Of a DNA stretch of 64,000 nucleotides, positions 8,433 to 16,989 are shown piece by piece. The stretch's first letter is position 1. Every line of letters begins with the position of its first letter. The notes under the pieces were generated by a model that did not search any database, was not told the origin of the DNA, and saw nothing but the letters and a program-made list of their open reading frames with translations. Source of the DNA: Pseudomonas lurida (lineage in GTDB: Bacteria; Pseudomonadota; Gammaproteobacteria; Pseudomonadales; Pseudomonadaceae); NCBI RefSeq assembly GCF_002563895.1, contig NZ_PDJB01000001.1:3765501-3829500 (forward strand), written 5' to 3'. The position numbers were made by a program, and so were the translations under genes.

Positions 8433-9174
8433 GACTCACCCCCACAATCAATTCACTGCCGAGCCAACCGGCCAGGTACTCGCCCGCCTGTATCACGCCC
8501 GCCTCTTCGCCCAGGCGCTGCACCAGCCATTCACACAGCCCGGCAAAACTGCCGTCGGCCTGCACGTGCTGCAACGCCTGAAGTTCCTGCGCATCCACCT
8601 GGCGCAAGCGCGAGGTGAATTGACGCCGCCACACCAGCAAGCCGCCCGGTTGCGCCAGCATCACAGCTTCGGGCGCGGGCACGTCCTGCCACAACGCCGA
8701 CCAGACCGCCTCGGCATTGGTGGTCAGGCCGTGGCAACGCAACGACGGCGTCAGTTGCAGCACCGCTGTGTCCCAGTCCAGCCCAACCAACGCCTGCGGC
8801 GTCAGGGGCAGCGCATCAGCGGCGACGAAAGCTTCGTTCAGGGCGGACTCGATCCAGGCCAGCTCATGCACATCCGGATTGCGCGGGAACACGTGCCTTA
8901 ACGTCGCGTAGAACCCCTCGGGGTACGCGTCCAGTGTCCAGGCATGAGGCGGGTGGCGGTCGATGTGGGTGATGCTCGCAGCCAGGAAGACCTCCTCCCC
9001 GAGCCAGCGGCGCAGGTTGGGAAACGCCTGTTCCAGGCAACCCACCAACTGTGCGCGGTAGTTGTTCTGGTACACCGCCAGGCCTGCGTGATCATCGCCC
9101 AATAATTGCGCGGACGCGTCCGAGGCGCTCACCAACCACTCGCGAAAGGTCTGCTGTAGCTGCGCCAGGTTCAT
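8425..9174 (-). CDS. bufC: HvfC/BufC family (DUF2063) bufferin maturation partner
   Basis: The 249-residue protein has the DUF2063 N-terminal helical domain (LQQTFREWL, then LAVYQNNYRAQL and AFPNLRRWLG). A second domain follows and resembles the partner proteins of MNIO enzymes. In characterised MNIO systems such partners bind the precursor peptide and present it to the maturase. The ATG overlaps the bufB stop codon by four bases, indicating translational coupling. No signal peptide is seen, so it acts in the cytoplasm together with BufB. Confidence 0.88.
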   Translation of the reverse strand: MNLAQLQQTFREWLVSASDASAQLLGDDHAGLAVYQNNYRAQLVGCLEQAFPNLRRWLGEEVFLAASITHIDRHPPHAWTLDAYPEGFYATLRHVFPRNPDVHELAWIESALNEAFVAADALPLTPQALVGLDWDTAVLQLTPSLRCHGLTTNAEAVWSALWQDVPAPEAVMLAQPGGLLVWRRQFTSRLRQVDAQELQALQHVQADGSFAGLCEWLVQRLGEEAGVIQAGEYLAGWLGSELIVGVSHV

Positions 9175-9995
9175 CGCTTTGCCCCCAAGGTGCGGGCCAA
9201 CGCCAGTTCGTGAAGCAATTCGGCGAGCGGTGGGATCTCGTCATCGCGCTCGATCATGGTCGCCACCGGGCCGAGCCGGGTAATGGCGTGCGCGTACAGC
9301 GCCCAGACCCCGGAGCACACTGGGCTGTCATGGCTGTCGATCAAGAGGCCGCGGCCCTGGCTGTGGCCCGCCAGGTGCACCTGGCGCACCCGCTCGGCAG
9401 GGAGGCCCTCGAGAAACGCCAGGGCATCGAAACCGTGGTTGCTGGCACTGACAAACACATTGTTGACGTCCAGTAGCAGTTCACAGCCGGTGCGCTTGGC
9501 CATGGCCCCGATAAATTCCCACTCGGTCATGGAGGCGCCCTCAAATGCCAGGTAACTGGAGGGGTTCTCGAACAGCAGGGTGCGGCCGAGCACGTCCTGG
9601 GCCTGGTGGATATTGGCGCACACGCGCGTCAGTGCTTCGTCGGTGTAGGGCACGGGCAACAAGTCATGGGCGTTGAAGCCTCCGCTGCGCGACCAGCTCA
9701 GGTGGTCGGAGACAGACAGCGGCTCGACCTCGTCCACCAGCGACTTGAGGCGCAGCAGGTAGTCCATGTCCAGGCCCTCGGCCGTGCCGATGGACATGGA
9801 CACCCCGTGCAGCGCCACCGGGTAGCGCTCGCGCACCTGGCGCAGGATATGCCGGGGCTGGCCGCCCGCGACCATGAAGTTTTCGGAGATCACTTCGACG
9901 AAATCCACGGGCACCGAGGTCTCCAGGAAGTCGCCGTAGTGCTCCTTGCGCAGCCCCAGGCCATAGCCTGAGAAGTGAGGGTTGGATATCGGCAT
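9171..9995 (-). CDS. bufB: MNIO family (DUF692) bufferin maturase
   Basis: The 274-residue protein belongs to the multinuclear non-heme iron oxidases, TIM-barrel enzymes that modify cysteines of ribosomally made peptides, giving thiooxazoles in bufferins. Metal-binding residues typical of the family are visible in ISENFM, VALHGVS, SDHLSW, LFENPSSY, LLLDVNN, VHLAGH, IDSHD and MIERDD. The ATG at 9995 follows GAAGG by seven bases; a TTG 15 bases further upstream is less likely. It sits directly after bufA2 and is coupled to bufC. It is the only maturase for the two precursor peptides in this operon. Confidence 0.92.
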   Translation of the reverse strand: MPISNPHFSGYGLGLRKEHYGDFLETSVPVDFVEVISENFMVAGGQPRHILRQVRERYPVALHGVSMSIGTAEGLDMDYLLRLKSLVDEVEPLSVSDHLSWSRSGGFNAHDLLPVPYTDEALTRVCANIHQAQDVLGRTLLFENPSSYLAFEGASMTEWEFIGAMAKRTGCELLLDVNNVFVSASNHGFDALAFLEGLPAERVRQVHLAGHSQGRGLLIDSHDSPVCSGVWALYAHAITRLGPVATMIERDDEIPPLAELLHELALARTLGAKR

Positions 9996-10019
9996 CGCGG
10001 ACCTTCGCAAAGAATAAGT

Positions 10020-10042
10020 GGCGAGCCCGCAGGGGGCTCGCC
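10020..10042 (-). promoter_or_regulatory. Intercistronic hairpin between bufA2 and bufB
   Basis: A perfect 9-base stem (GGCGAGCCC with GGGCTCGCC, loop of 5) lies 7 bases after the bufA2 stop codon and 24 bases before bufB. There is no T-run after it on the coding strand. It is therefore better read as an attenuating or mRNA-stabilising stem, which could keep precursor levels above maturase levels. Confidence 0.6.
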
Positions 10043-10049
10043 GGGTGGT

Positions 10050-10322
10050 TTACTTCGGTTCGGTCAGGGTGCCGCCGGCCTTCAGGCACTCGGACGGGGT
10101 CTTGACGATCACGCCTTCGCCCTTGCAGCTGTTGAGGCCCTTGCAGTCGTTCTTGGCGGTGGCGCACAGGCTGGTGCCCTTGCACGTGTTGACGCCGTAG
10201 CAACGGCCGGGTTTTTCCTGCGAGTCGGCAGCGCTGGCGGCCGTGGCGAACGAGGCCGATGCCATGGCGATCAGGGCAGCAGCGGCAGCGAGGCTCAGGC
10301 GGGATTTGAGTGCAGTGCTCAT
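10050..10322 (-). CDS. bufA2: Bufferin precursor peptide, BufA2 type
   Basis: A 90-residue precursor with a Sec signal peptide (hydrophobic stretch LSLAAAAALIAMASASFATAA, cut near ASA). Its mature part carries six cysteines in a CYGVNTCKG, LCATAKNDCKG, NSCKGEG, SEC pattern. This spacing matches the second bufferin family (BufA2/GigA-like) rather than DUF2282. Bufferins are matured by MNIO enzymes in the cytoplasm and exported, where they bind copper in the periplasm. The ATG follows CGGAGA. Subfamily naming rests on my memory of the family; the precursor call itself is strong from size, Cys pattern and context. Confidence 0.85.
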   Translation of the reverse strand: MSTALKSRLSLAAAAALIAMASASFATAASAADSQEKPGRCYGVNTCKGTSLCATAKNDCKGLNSCKGEGVIVKTPSECLKAGGTLTEPK

Positions 10323-10349
10323 GGGTGTTTCTCCGGGGGGTGGGGTGAA

Positions 10350-11111
10350 TTACTGGATAACGGAAGCCGCGTCTTCGATGACCTTTGCCACAGCCTCAGG
10401 CTGGGAGATGTACACCGAGTGGCTGGCTTTGATTTCGGTGACCTTGGAACCGGCACGCTTGTACATCCAGCGCTGCAGGTCCGGGCTCAGGGCACGGTCT
10501 TCGGTGGAGACCACCGCGTAGGTCGGTTTCTTGTGCCAGGCCGCGGCCCAGACGGTGCCGCCGAACAACGCCGTGGTCGCGGGCACTTGGGAGGCGGCCA
10601 TGAAGTCGGTGCGGTTAGTCGTCAGGTCGGCGGCAAAGTCGGCGTTGAATTGGGTGCGATCAAAGAACAGGTGACCGTCGCGGCTGGCCTTGATGTCATC
10701 ACTGGGCGCCGGCATGGAGCCGATCAACTGGGCCATGTTCTCGCCCACTTCCGGCTGCAGTGCCGACACGTAGACCAGCGACTTGACCTTGTCGCGGTCG
10801 CCGGCAATCGAGATCACCCCGCCACCGGAACTGTGGCCCACCAACACCACCGGGCCGACTTGCTGCTCCAGCACTTCGCGCGCCTCGGCCACATCGGCAG
10901 CCAGGCTCTCGTGGCCCTGGTGCACCACGGTGACCTTGTAGCCCTTGTGGATCAGAATGTCGTGCACCACGCGCCAGCCTGAACCGTCGACAAATGAACC
11001 GGGCACAATCACGACGCTTTTACCGGTGCCGGGCAATGGCGCGTCGGCCGCCTGGGCCAACATCGGAACGGTCAGGGCCATGCCAATGGCCAGGGAAGAA
11101 AGCATGCGCAT
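10350..11111 (-). CDS. Secreted alpha/beta hydrolase
   Basis: The 253-residue protein has a signal peptide (cut after AQAA near residue 22) and a complete alpha/beta hydrolase fold. It shows an N-terminal strand VVIVPGSFVDGSGW, the nucleophile elbow GHSSGG, an acid in the STEDRAL region, and a C-terminal His in ASHSVYIS. These match the small salicylate-esterase/EstC-like group of hydrolases. It is predicted periplasmic. It lies between doxX and bufA2 in the bufferin operon, a place where hydrolases are not a core component. Its substrate is unknown. Confidence 0.85.
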   Translation of the reverse strand: MRMLSSLAIGMALTVPMLAQAADAPLPGTGKSVVIVPGSFVDGSGWRVVHDILIHKGYKVTVVHQGHESLAADVAEAREVLEQQVGPVVLVGHSSGGGVISIAGDRDKVKSLVYVSALQPEVGENMAQLIGSMPAPSDDIKASRDGHLFFDRTQFNADFAADLTTNRTDFMAASQVPATTALFGGTVWAAAWHKKPTYAVVSTEDRALSPDLQRWMYKRAGSKVTEIKASHSVYISQPEAVAKVIEDAASVIQ

Positions 11112-11129
11112 TGGAAATCTCCATCAAAG

Positions 11130-11561
11130 TTACGAACGTTTGCCCGAGATCAGGCGGTCCAGCGACCAGGCTCCACCGCCGTACGCCAGCAGTGGCAACA
11201 GCAGGCCCGCCCAGGTCAGGTGCACCGGCCAGGCATCGGGGTACACAAACACCTCGATCACCAGGGTCATGCCCAGCAGCACGGCGGCGGCCGGACGGGT
11301 CAACAGGCCCAGCACCAGCAACAGCGGGAACACATGCTCGGCGTAGGTCGCCAGGTGCGCTGCCCACTCCGGCGGGATCAGCGGCAGGGCGTATTCCGAG
11401 CGGAACAGCGTGTAGGTCGACGGCTTGAGTTCAAGGAACCCGCTGACCTTGGTGCGTCCTGACAGAAAGAACACCGCCGCAATGCCCACCCGAGCCACCA
11501 GCAACAGCAGGGCCTGTGGCAGCAGTCGCTGGATCACCCTCGTCGAGGCCGCTCGGCTCAC
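11130..11561 (-). CDS. DoxX family membrane protein
   Basis: The 143-residue protein has four hydrophobic segments and matches the DoxX/DoxD family of small inner membrane proteins. It includes the typical [19 protein letters not shown] opening and a [23 protein letters not shown] segment. DoxX proteins often accompany MNIO-type RiPP genes, where a redox role is suspected but not settled. The GTG start overlaps the bufA1 stop (GTGA), so translation of the two is coupled. Confidence 0.88.
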   Translation of the reverse strand: MSRAASTRVIQRLLPQALLLLVARVGIAAVFFLSGRTKVSGFLELKPSTYTLFRSEYALPLIPPEWAAHLATYAEHVFPLLLVLGLLTRPAAAVLLGMTLVIEVFVYPDAWPVHLTWAGLLLPLLAYGGGAWSLDRLISGKRS

Positions 11562-11830
11562 GGCTGCTCCGTCAGGCTGCCGAGGCCTTTAGGCGTCTTG
11601 ATCTGGGTGCAGGTGCCCTTGTCGACCAGCACCCACGCGTTGCCTTGGTAGTCGGCGGTGGCGGTGCCGGCACACGAAGTGCCTTTGCCCGCGGCGCAAT
11701 CGTTGGCACCGGCGAGGGACACGCCGAAGCATTTTTCCTGGGGCTTGGGCTCATCGGCATGGGCCACGGCCGCAAAGGCGCTGATGGACAGGGCGAGGGT
11801 TGCCGCGAGGGCTGCGTAGGGACGCTTCAT
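11558..11830 (-). CDS. bufA1: Bufferin precursor peptide, BufA1 (DUF2282) type
   Basis: A 90-residue precursor with a Sec signal peptide (residues 1-25, cut after AHA). The mature part has four cysteines in a [20 protein letters not shown] arrangement, the DUF2282 pattern of the first bufferin family. Such peptides are modified on the central cysteines by an MNIO enzyme and sequester copper in the periplasm. It is the first gene of the operon and the farther precursor from bufB. Having both BufA1 and BufA2 in one operon with a single bufB is notable. Confidence 0.88.
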   Translation of the reverse strand: MKRPYAALAATLALSISAFAAVAHADEPKPQEKCFGVSLAGANDCAAGKGTSCAGTATADYQGNAWVLVDKGTCTQIKTPKGLGSLTEQP

Positions 11831-12159
11831 GGGGGGTGAGTCTCCTGGCTTGACTGAGTGTGGCCAGGGCGCCTTGGGGTCGGTGACCGCCTGCGCCAGC
11901 TGGTGGACAGAGTTAAAGCCAGGCGTGTATCCGCTCTGTGTCGCGAACGCGATAGAACGTCATGCGGGTGTATCAGGGGGGGACGGGGATACAGTCCGAT
12001 ACACAGTCGATAAAACAGTGCCAAGACAAGGGCGCTTTATTCGGCATCCCGAACGCCACCCCCTGCGAACTATCCGTCTTTGCGCAAGCGTGCGTTTCGG
12101 CGGCGTCGGTTACCGCAAAAATCACCACGAATGGGTAACGCGCCCCCCGCCCCCAGCCT
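11831..12159. promoter_or_regulatory. Upstream region of the bufferin operon
   Basis: About 330 bases without a gene, reading leftward into bufA1. The stretch 11925-12004 contains the heptamer GTGTATC twice in direct orientation (11925-11931, 11968-11974). It also holds the inverted forms GATACA at 11988-11993 and GATACAC at 11998-12004; the last two GATAC cores are 10 bases apart. This is a plausible binding region for a repressor or activator of the operon. Confidence 0.5.
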
Positions 12160-13035
12160 TCAGATGGGTGTTGCCGGAAACATCGTACTCAGGTCCAGAT
12201 GACCATCCTTCAACGGTGGGCACCAGTAGTACCCACCGGTCAACGGCTTACTGATGCGATACAGACCATCGACAATCCCATCCTCCAACCCACTCATCCG
12301 CCGCAACTGCGCTTCGAACGCATTGAACGAATGGCCAAACGCAAGGAACATCAGCCCAGCCTGACCGTTCTCGGCCCACGGCATGGAACGGCGTACCACG
12401 AAGGCTTCCGGCGTGAAGCTCTCCTGGGCGGTGCGCTTGGTGTGGGCAGATTCGGGCGCGTCGTCCAACTCTTCGTTGTCGCCATGCCGGCGGCCAATGA
12501 TGTGGTCGCGCTCTTGCGCAGGCAAGGCGGCAAAGCCGTCGAGGTCGTGCTGCCATTGCTGGATCGCGGCGAAGCTGGCACCGCTGTCGGTCAGGGCGGC
12601 TTCGACCGCTGCGTCGTCGTGGGGGTTTTCGGTACCGTCTTCGTAGTCGGTGAGGTCGAAGCCGGTCTTGTAGCGGAAACCTTCGGTCATCTGCACCAGG
12701 CGAAACGCCGGGGCCAATGCCTTTTCCAGTGCACGGCTGCGCAACAGCAATTCACCGCGGTCCTCACCCTGCTGCCATACCCACAATGCCTGCTGGGTAG
12801 ACGGGTTATGCGCGCCCGGCCCACTGACCGTGGGGAATGGGCGCAGACCGTCAATGCGGGCGCCCAGCGCGGTGACCAGCGGCTCGCCAACACCGACCAC
12901 TGTCGCCGTGTCGGCCAGCTGTACCAACGCATCCAGCGCAGCGGGCACGGCTGCCAGGGTATCCACGGCGAAAAACAGATGGCGTGCCTGCAACGGCACC
13001 GGTGTGACAAGAATGCCCGGCTGGTACTGACTCAT
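12160..13035 (-). CDS. Dye-decolorising (DyP-type) heme peroxidase
   Basis: The 291-residue enzyme oxidises aromatic substrates with hydrogen peroxide using heme. The family marker around the distal Asp is visible as YEDGTENPH. A heme-ligand His is expected in the HTKRT region, and the C-terminal GLMFLAFGHSFNAFEAQLRRM segment is typical. I start at MSQYQPG because AAGGAG lies six bases upstream; the frame is open further upstream but lacks support. There is no signal peptide, so it is cytoplasmic or encapsulated. No encapsulin gene is nearby. Confidence 0.9.
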   Translation of the reverse strand: MSQYQPGILVTPVPLQARHLFFAVDTLAAVPAALDALVQLADTATVVGVGEPLVTALGARIDGLRPFPTVSGPGAHNPSTQQALWVWQQGEDRGELLLRSRALEKALAPAFRLVQMTEGFRYKTGFDLTDYEDGTENPHDDAAVEAALTDSGASFAAIQQWQHDLDGFAALPAQERDHIIGRRHGDNEELDDAPESAHTKRTAQESFTPEAFVVRRSMPWAENGQAGLMFLAFGHSFNAFEAQLRRMSGLEDGIVDGLYRISKPLTGGYYWCPPLKDGHLDLSTMFPATPI

Positions 13036-13173
13036 GTGAACTCCTTCAAGAAAGCCGCGCAGTTTAACCTTCAGGCGCAGTGCGACGCACAAGAAAGCGC
13101 GCGAGCCTTGCCATAGAGCCTATTGTTGGGTGACTCTCTAGTCATGTTTTGCAACTATTCCAGGGGTAGCGAC

Positions 13174-14790
13174 ATGACCACCAGCAACCTGCTCGCCCAG
13201 CTGTTTCCCACCTGCGCCGCCGACATTCCCGAACAGTTCCGCCTTGCGGCGCCCATCGAACAGCGTGATTACCTGGTCGACGGCCAGTTGAAGGTATGGA
13301 ACGGTCCCTTGGCCAAGGTGCAAAGCCCGGTGCAACTGGGCGACGAACGCGTGCACATCGGCAGCACGCCGCTGCTGGATGCCGAAACCGCCCTCACCGC
13401 GCTCGACGCCGCGGTGCGCGCCTATGATCGCGGCCAGGGTGAATGGCCGACCCTGCGCGTGGCAGATCGTATCCAGCATGTCGAAGCGTTCCTGCGGCGC
13501 ATGCGGGAACAGCGCGACGCGGTGGTCAAGCTGCTGATGTGGGAGATCGGCAAGAACCTCAAGGATTCACAGAAAGAGTTCGACCGTACCTGCGACTACA
13601 TCACCGACACCATCAATGCCCTCAAAGAGTTGGACCGCCGTTCCAGCCGCTTCGAGCTGGAGCAAGACACGCTTGGCCAGATCCGCCGCGTACCACTGGG
13701 CGTGGCGTTGTGCATGGGGCCCTATAACTACCCGCTGAACGAAACCTTCACCACCCTGATCCCGGCGCTGATCATGGGCAACACCGTGGTGTTCAAGCCG
13801 GCCAAGCTCGGCGTGCTGTTGATCCGCCCGTTGCTGGAGGCGTTCCGCGACAGCTTCCCGGCCGGGGTCATCAACGTGATCTACGGCAGCGGCCGCGAAA
13901 CCGTCAGCGCGCTGATGGCCAGTGGCAAGATCGATATCTTTGCGTTTATCGGCACCAACAAAGCCGCGAGCGACCTGAAAAAGCTGCACCCGAAACCACA
14001 CCGTCTGCGTGCGGCACTCGGCCTGGACGCAAAAAACCCAGGCATCGTGTTGCCTGAGGTGGACCTGGACAATGCCGTGAGCGAAGCCGTGACCGGGTCC
14101 TTGTCGTTTAATGGCCAGCGCTGCACCGCGCTGAAAATCCTGTTCGTGCATGAAGACGTCGTCGACCGCTTCATCGAGAAATTCAACCAGAAACTGGCCA
14201 CGCTCAAACCCGGCATGCCGTGGGAAGACGGCGTGGCGCTGACGCCGTTGCCTGAAGTGGGCAAGGTGGACTACCTCAACGAGCTGGTGGCCGACGCAGC
14301 GCAGCACGGTGCCAACGTAGTGAATGAGAATGGCGGCAGCAGTCGAGGGTCATTTTTCTACCCGGCGGTGCTGTACCCGGTGAACCCGCAGATGCGCGTG
14401 TACCACGAAGAGCAGTTCGGCCCGGTGGTGCCGATCGTGCCTTACCGCGACTTGCAGACAGTGATCGACTATGTGCTGGACTCGGACTTCGGCCAGCAAC
14501 TGAGTATCTTCGGCACCAGCGCCGTGGAGGTCGGGCGCCTGGTGGACACCTTCGCCAATCAGGTCGGCCGTATCAACATCAACGCGCAGTGCCAGCGTGG
14601 TCCCGACACCTTCCCCTTCAACGGGCGCAAGAACTCGGCCGAGGGCACGCTGTCGGTACATGACGCGTTGCGCGTGTTCTCGATCCGCACGCTGGTGGCG
14701 ACCAAGTTCCAGGAAAGCAACAAGGCGCTGGTCAGCGACATTTTGCGCAACCGTGACTCAAGCTTCCTGACCACCGACTACATTTTCTGA
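13174..14790 (+). CDS. NADP-dependent glyceraldehyde-3-phosphate dehydrogenase (aldehyde dehydrogenase family)
   Basis: The 538-residue protein is an ALDH-superfamily enzyme of the GapN-like group, oxidising an aldehyde irreversibly with NADP. It shows the GPYNYPLNE segment, the coenzyme loop FKPAKLGVL, the active-site Cys in FNGQRCTALK, and PAVLYPV near the C terminus. The usual ELGGKNP of ALDHs reads LGLDAKNP, which is a trait of this subgroup. I start at the ATG after AGGGGTAG; the open frame extends upstream without a ribosome binding site. Substrate as named is inferred from family resemblance. Confidence 0.8.
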   Translation: MTTSNLLAQLFPTCAADIPEQFRLAAPIEQRDYLVDGQLKVWNGPLAKVQSPVQLGDERVHIGSTPLLDAETALTALDAAVRAYDRGQGEWPTLRVADRIQHVEAFLRRMREQRDAVVKLLMWEIGKNLKDSQKEFDRTCDYITDTINALKELDRRSSRFELEQDTLGQIRRVPLGVALCMGPYNYPLNETFTTLIPALIMGNTVVFKPAKLGVLLIRPLLEAFRDSFPAGVINVIYGSGRETVSALMASGKIDIFAFIGTNKAASDLKKLHPKPHRLRAALGLDAKNPGIVLPEVDLDNAVSEAVTGSLSFNGQRCTALKILFVHEDVVDRFIEKFNQKLATLKPGMPWEDGVALTPLPEVGKVDYLNELVADAAQHGANVVNENGGSSRGSFFYPAVLYPVNPQMRVYHEEQFGPVVPIVPYRDLQTVIDYVLDSDFGQQLSIFGTSAVEVGRLVDTFANQVGRININAQCQRGPDTFPFNGRKNSAEGTLSVHDALRVFSIRTLVATKFQESNKALVSDILRNRDSSFLTTDYIF

Positions 14791-14825
14791 CAGCACCTGG
14801 GAGCCTGTGTGAAAGCAGGCATCTG

Positions 14826-14908
14826 TGGCGCTGGCTTGCCTGCGATGCAAGCACCGTGGTGCTCCCGCCACACTGGGTCTACGCGATCGCAGGCAAGCCA
14901 GCGCCCAC
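14826..14908. repeat. REP inverted pair (GGCTTGCCTGCGA type)
   Basis: Two REP sequences face each other: TGGCGCTGGCTTGCCTGCGAT on the left and its near-complement ending GCCAGCGCCCA on the right. They could form a large cruciform or mRNA stem between the dehydrogenase and FUSC genes. Confidence 0.85.
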
Positions 14909-14953
14909 ATTTGATCGAGTCACCCCTGACTTTTTGAGGCCACTTTAATACCG

Positions 14954-16021
14954 ATGAACCTGCACCTACCTCTGTTTGCCCGGCGCCTGCTACGTCCCCT
15001 GCTCGACCCCTACCGTCGCTATCGCCACGCCAAGCTGATCCACGCCGTGCGCGTGTCCATCGGGTTGCTGGCGACGATCCTGCTGACCACGGGCATCAAC
15101 CTGCCCCACGGTGAGTGGGCGTCGGTCACCATGCTGATCGTGATCGGCGGTTTGCAGCACCACGGCAATATCGGCAAGAAAGCCGTGGAGCGCGCCTATG
15201 GCACGTTGATCGGCGCCAGCGTCGGCTTGTTGCTGGTGGTGCAGCAGGCCTACTTTGGCCAGCCGTTCTTGACCTACCTGTTGATGTCGGCGGTGTGCGG
15301 GTTCTTTTCGTATCACGCCATCGGCAAGGGCGGCTACATTGCGCTGCTGTCGGCGATCACCGTGTTTATCGTCGCGGGCCATGGAGACAACCCGATCTCG
15401 GATGGCTTGTGGCGCACGGTCGATATCCTGATCGGCATCGTCCTGGCCCTGGCGTTCTCCTTTGCCTTGCCGCTATACGCTGTGTACTCGTGGCGCTACA
15501 ACCTGGCCAGCGCGTTGCGCGATTGCGCGGCGATCTACAGCCGAATCATCAATGGCCAGTCGGTCACCGACGATGAACACCTCAAACTGCTCAACCGCTT
15601 GAACGCGGCGATGGTGCAGTTGCGTTCGCTGATGCCGTCGGTGTCCAAGGAAGTGCGGATTTCGATGACGGAACTGGACGCGATCCAGCGGCATTTGCGC
15701 ATGTGCATCAGCACCCTGGAAATCCTCGGAAATACCCGCCCAGATCCCCGGGACGAACAAGCGATGGCGAGGATGCAGGTGATGCTGAAAGCCGAACACC
15801 GGCAGATTCGAGTGCAGCTGGTAGGGATGGCGCGCGCCTTGAAGTCGGGCGTGACGGAGCGGTTGGAGCGGCCCAGTCACATCACGGGCGCCGAGCCAGC
15901 GCTGGATGCGCCGGTGTACAGTGCCCTGGATGGTTATCGGTTGTTGACGGTGCAACTGGCGGCAAACATTGATGCAATGCGCCAACGCCTGGCCAAAAGT
16001 GCCGGACACTGGAAGATTTAG
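14954..16021 (+). CDS. FUSC family membrane protein
   Basis: The 355-residue protein has an N-terminal block of about six membrane helices (residues 25-180) and a C-terminal cytoplasmic helical domain. This matches the FUSC/YccS-like family associated with efflux of aromatic acids. A conserved region around GGLQHHGNIGKKAVERAYGTLIG marks the family. It is half the length of YccS or AaeB, so it holds one FUSC repeat. It is separated from the gene upstream by a REP pair and followed by a terminator. Substrate unknown. Confidence 0.85.
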   Translation: MNLHLPLFARRLLRPLLDPYRRYRHAKLIHAVRVSIGLLATILLTTGINLPHGEWASVTMLIVIGGLQHHGNIGKKAVERAYGTLIGASVGLLLVVQQAYFGQPFLTYLLMSAVCGFFSYHAIGKGGYIALLSAITVFIVAGHGDNPISDGLWRTVDILIGIVLALAFSFALPLYAVYSWRYNLASALRDCAAIYSRIINGQSVTDDEHLKLLNRLNAAMVQLRSLMPSVSKEVRISMTELDAIQRHLRMCISTLEILGNTRPDPRDEQAMARMQVMLKAEHRQIRVQLVGMARALKSGVTERLERPSHITGAEPALDAPVYSALDGYRLLTVQLAANIDAMRQRLAKSAGHWKI

Positions 16022-16145
16022 AAGGTGGCGCGTCGACGCTGTTAACCGCCTCAGCACTTTCATACTTTTTCCTACATATTTTTCACGATTTATTCACATC
16101 CAGAGACGTAGGGTGAAGCCTCATCCGTTACAAACGTTGCACATC

Positions 16146-16174
16146 AAGCCCGCCGCCCCAGCGGGCTTTTTTTT
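16146..16174 (+). terminator. Intrinsic terminator
   Basis: A stem AAGCCCGC paired with GCGGGCTT around a short loop is followed by a run of eight T. It lies about 125 bases past the FUSC stop and before the convergent TetR gene. Confidence 0.85.
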
Positions 16175-16230
16175 GCCTTGCAAAAACACGTCTGCAAAAC
16201 ACGGCAGGCTTGAGGTGGCCCCAACAGGGA

Positions 16231-16989
16231 TCAGCGCGAAACCTTGGCGGCGGGCGCCGACGCTTGTTCACGAATAGCCCGCTGGGTGTCGAGCACCCTG
16301 GCCAAGGCATTTTCCGCTTCCGGGCTTTGCTGCGGCACGCGAATCGCCGCCGACACCAGGGTGATCAACTTGGCCATCACTTCGGCATCCGTGGCCGGGC
16401 GCCCCAGGCTCATGGAGTTCATCAGCAGGCGCAGTTCAGTGCCGGCCATCACGCCGGATATCGCCTTGAGGGCAAATTGCAGGCGCACCCCCAGTTCATT
16501 GCGCGGCAGCTCGGGCAAGGCCAGGGCAAAGGCTTCGAAGAAGCGCTGGAACACCGGCTGGTAATGCACCTTGAGGTATTCCTGGATAAACGGCGATGTA
16601 TCGCTGTAGACCCGCCCCAGGAACCGGATGAACGAACGCCCTTCCCCACTGGCGCTCGCCGGATCGCTACGCTCAAGGCCCATGGCCGGGGCAAACAGCA
16701 CGCCGAGCAGGGTGTCGCAATCCAGCGGGCCGTCGGACTCGGCCTCACAGCGCGCGAGCAATTCCAGGCGCTGCTCGTTGAGCGGCTCCAGGCGCTGCAT
16801 CAGCAGGGTTTTCATCAGGGAGTCCTTGTCCCCGAAGTGGTAGTTCACCGCAGCCAGGTTGACCTGGGCACGCTCGGTAATCTGCCGCAACAAAACCGCA
16901 TCGTATCCGTACTTAATGAAGAGAGCCTCTGTCGCATCCAGCAGTCGAGTCTTGGTAATGTTTGGAGCGCTGACTTTCTTCGCGACCAT
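16231..16989 (-). CDS. TetR family transcriptional regulator
   Basis: The 252-residue protein has an N-terminal TetR helix-turn-helix (residues 12-58: TRLLDATEALFIKYGYD, RQITERAQVNLAAVNYHFGDK). A ligand-binding helical C-terminal domain longer than average follows. Start chosen at MVAKKVS with GTGGAAC upstream; the open frame extends further but has no start signal. It is divergent from the four-gene efflux operon that begins at 17347 and most likely represses it. The long C-terminal domain resembles the TetR-C regulators often found beside efflux or fatty acid genes. Confidence 0.88.
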   Translation of the reverse strand: MVAKKVSAPNITKTRLLDATEALFIKYGYDAVLLRQITERAQVNLAAVNYHFGDKDSLMKTLLMQRLEPLNEQRLELLARCEAESDGPLDCDTLLGVLFAPAMGLERSDPASASGEGRSFIRFLGRVYSDTSPFIQEYLKVHYQPVFQRFFEAFALALPELPRNELGVRLQFALKAISGVMAGTELRLLMNSMSLGRPATDAEVMAKLITLVSAAIRVPQQSPEAENALARVLDTQRAIREQASAPAAKVSR

